From positions 1 through 53,573 of the forward strand of contig JALJEE010001110.1 of NCBI GenBank assembly GCA_023231475.1: a stretch of DNA of 53,573 nucleotides, written 5' to 3'. Both the position numbers and the translations under genes were made by a program. The first letter of the stretch is position 1; each line of letters opens with the position of its first letter. The notes beneath the pieces were generated by a model. The model worked only from the letters and a program-made list of their open reading frames with translations. It was not told where the DNA came from and made no database searches. Shown piece after piece: positions 1 to 8,732 of this stretch. Origin of the DNA: Seison nebaliae (Eukaryota; Rotifera; Pararotatoria; Seisonacea; Seisonidae).

Positions 1-60
1 AAAAGTCAAAGGATACATAAAGAAAACAAAAAGAAAGGACAGACAATCTAAAACATAAAA

Positions 61-86
61 TGACACCGAAGGGTATTTCGGTGTCA
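61..86. repeat. Perfect 10-bp hairpin
   Basis: The arms TGACACCGAA (61-70) and TTCGGTGTCA (77-86) are perfect reverse complements with a 6-nt spacer. They lie downstream of the Ser/Gly/Ala-rich gene, which reads on the minus strand. Function unknown; it could be part of an old element cut by the window edge. Confidence 0.7.
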
Positions 87-103
87 GTTGGTATTGCCAT
101 TTT

Positions 104-221
104 CTCACGGTATCCATTTTAGAGTTAATCCATTGTTCCGTAAAGATCGTCGAATGGAGTCCCGTGAGTCCAAATTTTTTTCGCATTTTACCCTGGGCCA
201 TTTTAGGGTTCGACGATCTTT
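104..221. repeat. Interlocking inverted repeats (7 bp and 13 bp)
   Basis: CTCACGG (104-110) pairs with CCGTGAG (162-168). AAAGATCGTCGAA (142-154) pairs perfectly with its complement at 209-221. The two pairs interlock rather than nest. No coding potential is seen, and the stretch is richer in GC than its surroundings. It may be an element end or a structured repeat; I do not recognise a family. Confidence 0.6.
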
Positions 222-1129
222 GGCCAAAAACCACTCGAAAACCATTTCTTAAAAATTTATTCATCTAAAAAAGAACTTTAAGAAAAAATAAGAAAGATAA
301 AATAAAAACCTTAAAAATTCTAAACTAAATGAAACAATCTTTCGTCGTGCGCCTTTTATAATCCAAAAAATCGAAATGGAAAATTTCAGTTTCAATGTTG
401 TCTTTATTCATAAATTTCTTCTAAAAAATTATTCTTATTAAAACAGAGCGATTCTATTGATTAATTCTTTGTAACAAAGGGACATTGTTCAAAACATATT
501 TGTACCCAAATCCTTACTAATGTCTGAAATAAATGATTCAATTCAACATTTCGCACTTTTCACAAAATTTTCCCGATAACATTAACATGTTTCTAGAGCG
601 TTGTTAATATATGACTCAGTACTCATCTAATTGATTAATAATTCAATCAATATACAAATTTAATACTCGAAGTTTGAAGAACTGCCGATGCGAATAGATT
701 TCGACCATCACTTTGATCATGTAATCGCTGGTTGCACATCTGCCATATAAGAATGAATTGTTGCATATCAGTCAACAAATAAAACTGGAAGAAATTATTT
801 AATCCTAATCTTATCAATTAAAAGTGGATCAATGTGGTTCTTTTCTTTATAATATATAATATGAGATAAATTGCATCACTATTAACGAAGAGCTCATTAA
901 ATGTTTATGACATGAAGGAAGATTCTGAATTAAATATCGGTTCGAAAAGTTTATTAAAATGTAATGAAGAAAATAAATAAATAAATAAGTAAATTTTTGA
1001 TGAAAGAAAAGTATTTCCTCTTTCGATTTGAACATCTAAAATGTCTAAGAGTGGAACTAAAGAAAAATAAAGAAATTGTCATCTTTTGATTACATTAGTT
1101 GCTTGGAATGAACATTAGCGGGACACTTT
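222..1129. other. Intergenic stretch, no gene seen
   Basis: AT-rich sequence without a convincing ORF. It holds the presumed 3' untranslated region of the minus-strand gene that follows. A minus-strand AATAAA (TTTATT on plus at 950-955), about 175 nt past its stop, is a candidate polyadenylation signal. The 62-codon ORF inside is low complexity and is not called. Confidence 0.5.
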
Positions 1130-2887
1130 TTAGTTTCCTTTTACTTCAAAAGTAACAAATCCGGGAATAGTGTATTTTTTGATGATATCTTGTAAGTTGG
1201 ACGATCCGCTTGATGATGACCATGAGGATGATGAAGATGATTGCCATGATGAACCTGCACTTGCACCACTAGCATCAGCACCAGCACCATAAGCAGCACC
1301 AGAACCATAAGCAGCACCTGCTCCGAAACCAGCTGCATCACCAGTTGATGATGATGAAGAGTATTCCATTGATGAACTGAATGACGAACCAGAATCAGCA
1401 CCGAAATCGGCACTACCGGCACCATATGAACCTCCAGAAGAGAAATCAGCACTTGATCCAGCATCACCAGATGATGACCATGAAGATGATGATTCTGAAG
1501 ACCATGATCCACCAGCAGCTGCTCCAGCATCAGCTCCAAAACCAGCGGAACCAGATCCATAATCGGCACCACCCGAAGATGATGAGGATGATTGGTATTG
1601 GGAGAAAGTGGCAGTAGCTTTCTTCAATTCAGCAGCGGCAGCAGCATTTTGTTTTTGAATTTCAGCAACAACTTCAGCTGGTGCGGCAATTCTCTTATCA
1701 GTAGCTGAGAGACCGAATTGTTGGAAAGCAGAATTGATGGAATTGACATCTTTAAATTCAGCGCTGTATTTTGATTGGTATTGTTGTGGGTTAACTTTCA
1801 CTACACCTAAATTGATGATTTCTTGAACTTTCTTAACTTGGGGATTATTCCATTCGATGACCAAATTCTTCACAGCTTCTGCTTTCTTGGCAGCAGCTGC
1901 TTTTTGGACAATAACTTTTCTTGCTTGTTGTTTGTATGGTAACCATTTCTCCACAATCAAATTACGTGGCTTAGCTGGCATTTTTGGTAATCGTTCGACA
2001 ATAACTCGTCGTGGTGGTGGACTACCTCCTTTCAATTTTCGGGTGATCATTTGTTGTTGTAATTGTTGAGGCATTTTTGGTGGTGGTTCACGTAAGACCA
2101 TTGGTGGAGGGGTTTTTGGGTTACCTGGTCGTTGTCGGATGATGACTGGTGGTCCAGCTTTAATTGAAGCACCTCGTACTTCTTTGACGATCAAAGGACC
2201 GTTTGGTGGTGGAGTTGGTGGTTGTAAATATCGGACGGCAACTTCTTGTTTATAGACGACATCTTCTTTGTTATCTTTTCGGATAACTTGAGGATTTGGA
2301 TCATAATTGATCTTATATTTGTAATTGGTAGTTGTTACATCAGCATCTCCACCTGATTGGAATGAAGCACCATATCCCGATGATGAACTACTTTCAAAAG
2401 ATGATGATCCAGATCCGAATCCGGCTGATCCTGCGGATCCTGCTCCGTATCCTGCAGATCCTGCCCCGAATCCTGCAGAAGCACCATATCCTGATGATCC
2501 TGATGATCCGTAACTGGAGGATGAACTGCTACTGAAATCAGCAACATCATTCGATCCACCGTAAGAGGCACCAGCTGACATGGAGGAAAAGTCAGCACCT
2601 CCACTTGATGAGGAACTTGATTCCCATGATGACGATGAAGCATTACTGAATGAAGCGTCGGCCATACCAGCATCACCACCGCTTGATGATTCAAAACTGT
2701 TTGATGAGAAAGATGCTGATCCTCCCATTGCCACGGCTGGATATGTTCGTGCTCCAACACCTTTAATACCACCAGAACCTCCAAGATCAGAAGCGGTTAA
2801 ATAAGCACTAAGGAAATCTCCTGATTTTCCAGAAGATCCTCCTGATGAGTAGGATGATGAGGATTGGCTGAATTCGTAACTAGACAT
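1130..2887 (-). CDS. Ser/Gly/Ala-rich structural protein with a repeat-bearing core
   Basis: A single uninterrupted 585-codon frame. Residues 1-185 and about 441-560 are almost pure Ser/Gly/Ala with Tyr and Phe, like silk, cuticle or cement proteins. The core (about 186-440) is quite different: it is Pro/Lys/Val-rich and repeats a short motif, basic-x-aliphatic-aliphatic-x-Glu/Arg, often after prolines (PPPMVLREPPPKMP, PPRRVIVERLPKMP, PRNLIVEKWLPY, ARKVIVQKAA, VKNLVIEW). Such cores resemble articulin-like and mite DFP2-type structural proteins; that family link is from memory and uncertain. No signal peptide is seen (MSSYEFSQSSSSYSSGG), so it is probably intracellular or non-classically placed. 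The start is set by the first ATG, about 30 nt below a good TATA box with an initiator-like site, so the leader is very short. The short charged C-terminus ends FVTFEVKGN. The coding reality is sure; the function is inferred as structural. Confidence 0.85.
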   Translation of the reverse strand: MSSYEFSQSSSSYSSGGSSGKSGDFLSAYLTASDLGGSGGIKGVGARTYPAVAMGGSASFSSNSFESSSGGDAGMADASFSNASSSSWESSSSSSGGADFSSMSAGASYGGSNDVADFSSSSSSSYGSSGSSGYGASAGFGAGSAGYGAGSAGSAGFGSGSSSFESSSSSGYGASFQSGGDADVTTTNYKYKINYDPNPQVIRKDNKEDVVYKQEVAVRYLQPPTPPPNGPLIVKEVRGASIKAGPPVIIRQRPGNPKTPPPMVLREPPPKMPQQLQQQMITRKLKGGSPPPRRVIVERLPKMPAKPRNLIVEKWLPYKQQARKVIVQKAAAAKKAEAVKNLVIEWNNPQVKKVQEIINLGVVKVNPQQYQSKYSAEFKDVNSINSAFQQFGLSATDKRIAAPAEVVAEIQKQNAAAAAELKKATATFSQYQSSSSSSGGADYGSGSAGFGADAGAAAGGSWSSESSSSWSSSGDAGSSADFSSGGSYGAGSADFGADSGSSFSSSMEYSSSSSTGDAAGFGAGAAYGSGAAYGAGADASGASAGSSWQSSSSSSWSSSSGSSNLQDIIKKYTIPGFVTFEVKGN

Positions 2888-2940
2888 GATCGATTAACTA
2901 GGAAAAAAATGTAAGTGAAGTTTTCAAAGGAAATGCTGAC

Positions 2941-2950
2941 TTATTTATAG
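2941..2950 (-). promoter_or_regulatory. TATA box of the Ser/Gly/Ala-rich gene
   Basis: The minus strand reads CTATAAATAA here. About 25-30 nt downstream lies CTTCACTT, an initiator-like sequence, and the start codon follows after a roughly 30-nt leader. A strong TATA fits a highly expressed structural gene. Confidence 0.6.
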
Positions 2951-3622
2951 TCATATCGATTTCAATCATTATCCATGAAATCATCAATCAATGTCTTGAT
3001 TGTGATTTGGACATTGTTGCTCCATCAAAGCAAAATCGATTTCAACTAAAATATCGTTCGATCATTTATCTGATCGCTCGTGAAAATGGTCATGCTGCAG
3101 TAAAGGATTTGTCAATTTGATTTATCTCTATTATTACTCAAGGTCCATCTTTCTCATTGTTTCATAAACTTAATTCAAATTTTTATCAACAAAATAAACT
3201 TATCAAATCCTTACACAAGTAACTGCCTCATCAGAAGTTAAATCATCGTAAAATAAGTCGACAATTTCATTCTTATCATTATGAAATCTTAATCGATTTA
3301 TGATCTTACAATATCCACCATTAAATTTTCCATAAATCTTTATTCACTTCATTAAAATTTAAAATTTTTACTTTTCTTTTCTTCATTAAAACACTTTCCC
3401 CAATAAATTCAATTTAATCATCATTTCATTATTTCGAACATTCATTTCATTTGTGTTGATTATTTTCATTTTACTTAAAATGAAATTGAAGAAATAATAA
3501 AGAAATAAAATAATTTCTCGATTGTCTGTTTATCAGAAATTATAATGAGCCACACTTAAACTTTCCTGTCTTTTAAATTTTAAGTTTTATTTTAAAAAAT
3601 TATAAGAAAAATAAGTTAAATT
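2951..3622. other. Divergent intergenic region
   Basis: AT-rich spacer between the Ser/Gly/Ala-rich gene (-) and LENG1 (+). It must hold both promoters. Apart from the TATA box at its left edge I see no clear motif, repeat or ORF. Confidence 0.5.
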
Positions 3623-4588
3623 ATGAATATTTTACCCAAAAAAAATTTTCACGTTAAAAATCGAACAAATTTAAATAAATTCCAAAAAGACGAGTCGAAA
3701 GCGCTCGAAAAATTTAAAAATGAACAAAAGAGAAAGAATCATGCTGTTTCCATTTTCTTAAATTTATTCATTAAATTCATAATTGACATATTAAAGGAAT
3801 CTGATTATGTTATCGACACGTTGAAGAAACGGAAATTTCACAATGAAAAAGAATCAAATGAAAGACATTTCCAATTGTTTAACGAATTAGAATTGAGAAA
3901 TACGTCGAAAGAATATGATAAAGAGAAACGTGAAGAGAAAGAGAAATTTGAGAAGAATATTGGTGCTCTCACATATGTAGGAGAGACGGAATTGGATAAG
4001 AAGACGAAAGCATCATGTCAATGGTATAATCAGAAAAAGAATAAAAAGTGAGATCAATATATCAATTTCGTCTAATTTTATTTTAGAACAAATCAAAAGG
4101 AAGAGAAAGACGTAAAAAATAAATTGAGAGAAGATCCTCTCGTCACCATGGATTTAGTCGAGAGCGTTTCAAAAAAGATTGATCAACGATCAAAACCGTC
4201 GAAAGTCTAAACTCTAAATTTGTTTAACTTAACTAAAAAAATTGTATTTTAAAGGAAAAAATTGAGAAATCGAAAAATAATAACGAAAGAAAATTATCAT
4301 CTAAAATGACAATTGAGGAACTTCGTCAAAAACGGTTTGAATTTTTTTGTTGAAACGATTTTTTTTAACTTGAAATTCCAACAATTCATTCTCTCTTCTC
4401 TAAATTTAATTTGGATGAATTTTTAAATTTCTAGATTGAAACGAGAGAAACGAGAACATCAACGGGAGAAAATGGCAATTTGTCGACATTATAATTTGGA
4501 GAATGATGAAGAGGAGATTGTGAAAGTGGAAATAAAAAATCCGAAACAAAAATATAATTCTCAATTTAATCCGGAATTAGCTCGATAA
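3623..4588 (+). CDS. LENG1: LENG1-like protein, five exons
   Basis: Homolog of leukocyte receptor cluster member 1, a small basic coiled-coil protein reported with spliceosomal components. Exons: 3623-3745, 3797-4047, 4087-4204, 4255-4334, 4435-4588 (241 aa; human about 264). The N-terminus MNILPKKNFHVKNRTNL matches human MNILPKKSWHVRNKDNV. The middle EEKEKFEKNIGALTYVGE matches the conserved ALGILTYLG block. The C-terminus KYNSQFNPELAR matches human RYNSQFNPQLAR. Splices were chosen to keep phase and restore the helix TIEELRQKR-LKREKREHQ. The first intron (51 nt) is stop-free and in frame; removing it brings the segment into line with the human protein. Coding ends overlap those of CLYBL on the other strand. 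Highly charged, probably nuclear. The identity is firm; individual borders less so. Confidence 0.88.
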
Positions 4589-5537
4589 ATTTAAAATACG
4601 TTTCGCTTGTAAATATAAGGGACGATCAATCATCTGATTGTCATAAACGAAAGCTCCTCGTTGATTCTTCTCATTCTCTTCCCAAGCCACTATCAGTCCT
4701 TTCGCCCATTTCATTTGATCAGATGAAGGAGAATAAATTCGATTAGTCGTTTCAATTTGTTTCGGATGAATTAATTGTTTTCCATTAAAACCAAATGATT
4801 TACCTTCAATGCATTCTTTCTCTAATTCATCTACATCTGTTTGATATTGTAATTTAGAGAGAAAATAATTTGAATGAAAACTTTTAAAATTTGTATTGAC
4901 CATATCAATGGAAATTAAATTGAACATGGACGATAATGAAACGATCTTCTGTCTCGCATAAACCATATTTGGGGGCGATCGATTACAACCAACATCAGCT
5001 GCATAATCGTCTGAACCAAACACAATTCCTTCATGTTTCAATTGTGTAGATCGATGGGAGAATTGGAAGAATTCCTTCAAATATGCTAACGATCTCGCTG
5101 ATTCACAATAACTAATGAATGAGTGTTGTTGAATGGAGGAATTTGAATTAAAAAATTTCAGATGATCTATCGTCTCAGTTTTAGGAATGAACAAGTAATT
5201 CGGTTTTCCTTTTAAATTTTTCAAAAGATTTAAATCTTCCTCAAATTCTTTGTCATCAATCGAATTTATTCGCAAACAATATCGATCATCATCGTCTATT
5301 AAATGTGACTCATTGAATAATTTGTAAACATTGTCTCGTCCACAACTCTTATTATTAGCAGCTACACCATCTTCTAAATCGATAACGAATAAATCGGCAG
5401 ATAAAGTTGAACATTTACTGATCTTCTTCCAACTGTCACCTTAAAGGACGATTTATCGATTAGTAAACGGCAAGAATGAAATTAAATATACTAGGAACAT
5501 AAAAGATTGATCGAAATAATTTTCTTAAATTCTTCAT
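4577..5537 (-). CDS. CLYBL: Citramalyl-CoA lyase (CLYBL), two exons
   Basis: HpcH/HpaI aldolase-family enzyme of mitochondria that cleaves citramalyl-CoA to acetyl-CoA and pyruvate, protecting B12-dependent metabolism from itaconate-derived CoA esters. Exons: 5537-5492 and 5439-4577 (302 aa; human 340), with a 52-nt intron. Exon 1 gives a short basic start, MKNLRKLFRSIFYVP, which could serve as a minimal mitochondrial presequence. Family blocks: VIDLEDGVAANNKS near residue 38, YCESA with the metal-binding Glu, IVFGSDDYAADVG with the metal-binding Asp, YARQKIV, GKQLIHPKQI, and GAFVYDNQMIDRP with the catalytic Asp of the C-terminal loop. All key residues are kept, so it looks active. The first in-frame ATG in exon 1 was taken as start. 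A further upstream exon cannot be excluded, since a GTAAG lies at 5562-5558. Confidence 0.88.
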
Positions 5538-6306
5538 CCTCACACAAGAAATGTAAACTTACAATTCAAATTCATACATACAAGCTTATTTAAAAAGTAA
5601 TTGAATTGATCTAGACTTTTTTGGGCATTCATATTTCTTCCCACTCCTTCAATTCTTTCATTTAAATGTCTTATATCGATTTATCTTTCCATAATTCTAT
5701 CACCATTTTATGTTCACAGATTAAATGTCAAAAACGATCTCCAAACTAATCGTTACATAAAAATTTAATATCCGTCAACTTCGTTTGATGCACTATCAGT
5801 CATTTACCCTTTTTTCTAACAATTGTAAGCTAAGGTTGTAAGTTAACATTAATATTGCTTCCGTCTAACGGAGATTTATTTTGATTTTCGTATTCCTTCA
5901 CAGGTTATATTTGTTATGGCTTTAATAAACTGCAGAAGTTAATTCAATCCTTCAAATTCAACATCATATAGATTCTATATTATAGAACAATGCGTTTTAG
6001 ATTGTTTAATAAAGTTTATACTAGAAATTTTGTACCGTCAAAAAACTTTAAATAATTTACTCCCTTATTTATATTATATTCTGTTACTTAAAATTATAAA
6101 AAATACTTACTTGTTAAGTCAAATGAAATGTGAAGAATAAATTAGAAGAAAGTTAATTAGTATAAGCTTAAATTCAAAATTTGAAAATGTTCTTTAAAAA
6201 ATATTTTTAAAATTTGAGTAGAAACTAAAGTCATATCAATTATCGGATGACGATTGATGCGCTTATTTAAAAAAAATCGTAATTAACTTTTAATCTGCAG
6301 AATTGA
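5538..6306. other. Divergent intergenic region
   Basis: Spacer between CLYBL (-) and the 607-aa gene (+). Around 5970-5990 lies GATTCTATATTATAGAAC, an imperfect palindrome resembling the core of the perfect one at 8632-8664. At 6283-6300 a pyrimidine tract ending CTGCAG sits 6 nt before the next start codon and looks like a splice acceptor of a 5' untranslated intron. Confidence 0.45.
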
Positions 6307-8130
6307 ATGTCGGTGGTTTTGGATAAATTTTTAAGTGGGGAAATTTGTCGAATTCACAATTATGGGAAAGATATAAAGGGAGTAGACAATTCGTGTTCCT
6401 CATCATCATCATCTTACGACTCAGTCGATTCTACAAAAGATCATGCAAGAAAATTTTCGAGTAATTTATCTGAATCTTCGTCGACGTGTCCCTCATCAAT
6501 CATTGCTAAAGGATATGACAGATCGGAATCACTTACATCGACATATTCAATCTTCTTTCCAGTAGATGACGATGTATCGAATCAGACTATTTATCAAGAA
6601 ATTAATGATTTTAGTAGTTGCGACGACGACGATGAAGAGGAGACTGATGATAAGATAGATAATGTGCAATTGGTGAGCATAAAAAGGAATATTGATTTGA
6701 TCAAAGAAAAGACACGTTTCTTATCGTTATCAGAAAAAGGTATTTCTCCTAAAACCTCCAACAATTCTAACAAGAGAATCACCTCATGGTTAGAGAGTAG
6801 CAAGAAGCGTTTTATTAAATGGAAATCAGGAAAAATTTCGAAATTTCATCGAGGAAAAAAAGAGAAACGCAACAAAAAATCTTTAATTACAGCGATCGAT
6901 TTGGAAAAAAAATCGATTCCAATCAGAAACAATTGTCTATTACCAATTTGTGGAAATGATCATCAACAATCGTCAATGTTTGAACCGAGAAGCACATTGA
7001 ATTGTGATAAATGTTTGATAGGAAGTCATAGAAAATCAAATGAGACGAATGTGAAAGATTTTGAATGTAAAAAGAAATCAGTTTGTAGTTTACTTGAAAA
7101 CTTATTAGAATCGCAAACGGTTTCATTGAATGAAAATGATAAATGTGGAATAAATATTTCCGATGAAATCCAACTGAATAAAAGATTCAAAGAAGATTTC
7201 TATGAGAATCGAAAACATTTGGATGACATCAACACAGAAATTGCCCCATCATCTGATGAGGATGATGAGAAAGAAGATTTCTTGAAGAATGAACAACAAG
7301 TGAAAAATATCAAGAAAAATTCAGATAGAATTGATACAATGAGAATTCCTGTGAAGATTAATGAAGAATTTCATCGTTATTGTTTGTCGAAAGGGAAGAA
7401 TCAAATGAAAAAGAAAACAACCGAAGAACTTTTAGAAATGTTAATCGAATTACAATCCGAATACAACAATTACATACACGAAATTGCTACGACATTAAAG
7501 AATAATTCCAATGAACATCCTGACTCATTTTCAAATCATTTGGCAAACGCTCTCAAAGGAATAATCAATTTTAAGTCGACATCAAATACCAACAAAAATT
7601 CCAATAATATATCTGATGATGATGATGAGAATAAGGCGAATAATTTATCATTGATGAGTAATCAAACGAAATTAAATCCATCAAATTTTTGGTCTAATTT
7701 AACAAATCTTTTATTTGCAAACTTAATTTATCAACCATCATATCATCTCTTCTCTTTTCTATGTCGAAGTTTCCCGTTTTCAAATAATCAAGAAGATCGA
7801 AAAATATTGTCGGAAGAATTGAGAGAAGAGAAAGTTGCTCCTATAAATATATTGGAAGAAAGTGAAGTTGAATTAGAAAGGAATAATGAAAATATTTCGA
7901 ACTTATTGAACTCAAATAAAATCGATTCATTTCAATCAGCCATATCACCCAAATTACGCTCACTATTAAATCGTGCATCGGAATCAACTACTGTTCGACG
8001 ATTTCTTTCATTTGTCAGTATTACAGCCCGTTTGGCTTATGTCAATGATGTTCCATTAGATTGTTTAAAAGAAATTTACGCAGAATTTGCTAATAATGAC
8101 GACAATTTACGTCAATTATTTTTCAATTAA
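6307..8130 (+). CDS. Unrecognised 607-aa acidic/serine-rich protein
   Basis: One long open frame, starting MSVVLDKFLSGEICRIHNYG; I do not recognise its family. The N-terminal 120 residues are Ser/Asp/Glu-rich, with runs such as SSSSSS and CDDDDEEE, followed by a basic stretch (about 155-200, KKRFIKWKSGK and KKEKRNKK) that could be a nuclear signal. A Cys/His-containing segment near 215-245 (CLLPICGNDH, CDKCLIGSH) is too irregular to call a zinc finger. Residues about 370-420 look like a coiled coil. A hydrophobic patch lies near 455-490 (FWSNLTNLLFANLIYQPSYH), and the C-terminus (about 555-607) is predicted helical (RRFLSFVSITARLAYVND). The start codon sits 6 nt after an acceptor-like TTTTAATCTGCAG, so the 5' leader is probably spliced. 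Reality as a gene is likely from length in this AT-rich context. Confidence 0.7.
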   Translation: MSVVLDKFLSGEICRIHNYGKDIKGVDNSCSSSSSSYDSVDSTKDHARKFSSNLSESSSTCPSSIIAKGYDRSESLTSTYSIFFPVDDDVSNQTIYQEINDFSSCDDDDEEETDDKIDNVQLVSIKRNIDLIKEKTRFLSLSEKGISPKTSNNSNKRITSWLESSKKRFIKWKSGKISKFHRGKKEKRNKKSLITAIDLEKKSIPIRNNCLLPICGNDHQQSSMFEPRSTLNCDKCLIGSHRKSNETNVKDFECKKKSVCSLLENLLESQTVSLNENDKCGINISDEIQLNKRFKEDFYENRKHLDDINTEIAPSSDEDDEKEDFLKNEQQVKNIKKNSDRIDTMRIPVKINEEFHRYCLSKGKNQMKKKTTEELLEMLIELQSEYNNYIHEIATTLKNNSNEHPDSFSNHLANALKGIINFKSTSNTNKNSNNISDDDDENKANNLSLMSNQTKLNPSNFWSNLTNLLFANLIYQPSYHLFSFLCRSFPFSNNQEDRKILSEELREEKVAPINILEESEVELERNNENISNLLNSNKIDSFQSAISPKLRSLLNRASESTTVRRFLSFVSITARLAYVNDVPLDCLKEIYAEFANNDDNLRQLFFN

Positions 8131-8164
8131 CCTCTCAACTTTTAACCAACCAACTCAATCACAT

Positions 8165-8170
8165 AATAAA
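8165..8170 (+). terminator. Candidate polyadenylation signal of the 607-aa gene
   Basis: AATAAA 35 nt after the stop codon. A second AATAAA lies at 8247-8252. Which is used cannot be told from sequence. Confidence 0.4.
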
Positions 8171-8631
8171 TTAATTTATTTCTCCCTTTTATCACATCGA
8201 ATATATTTATTTTTATCGTGCACACTCTTTATTTTCTCTTTTTCTAAATAAAAATCTTCTCATATATTTAAATCATTGAATAATATTTCAATAATGTTCA
8301 GTTATAGATTGTGTTAATTTAATATGTATAAATAATATAATTGAATTCTTAAATTTTTCACTTCTAGAATTAAGAGCGACGGAAAACAAATTCAAAAATT
8401 TCCATACAGTTAATCATCCAACCATTATCCATCCCTCGAATTATAGTTCTATTATATTTACAGTTGTTATATAATAATCAACAATTGTTGAAGTTTTTCA
8501 TTGGTAAAGAATTAATTGTTTCAATTAATTTAATGAGGAAATGAAAACGAAGAAAAAATAATGAAAATCACCAGAATTATATCACCGGAAATCGAAAAGA
8601 TTCACTTGATTCATTGTTATTAGAACATCCA

Positions 8632-8664
8632 ATATATAGACTCTATATTATAGAGTCTATATAT
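8632..8664. repeat. Perfect 33-nt palindrome
   Basis: The arms at 8632-8647 (ATATATAGACTCTATA) and 8649-8664 are perfect reverse complements around a single central T. It lies between two convergent genes, about 70 nt past the stop of the GPCR gene, so it may be in that gene's 3' untranslated RNA as a 16-bp hairpin or form a DNA cruciform. Confidence 0.85.
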
Positions 8665-8732
8665 ACAAATATTATAGACATTCAATACGTCTTCTAACTC
8701 CTATTTTAGATTTATCAAATTCCATTATTTGT

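Noticed and set aside
2325-2804. Several overlapping ORFs opposite the Ser/Gly/Ala-rich gene
   Set aside because: Shadows of repetitive Ser/Gly/Ala codons; no independent features.
5558-5563. Strong GTAAG donor upstream of CLYBL exon 1
   Set aside because: The sequence before it encodes nothing CLYBL-like, and the exon starting at 5537 already gives the family start; it may serve a leader exon, but this is unsupported.
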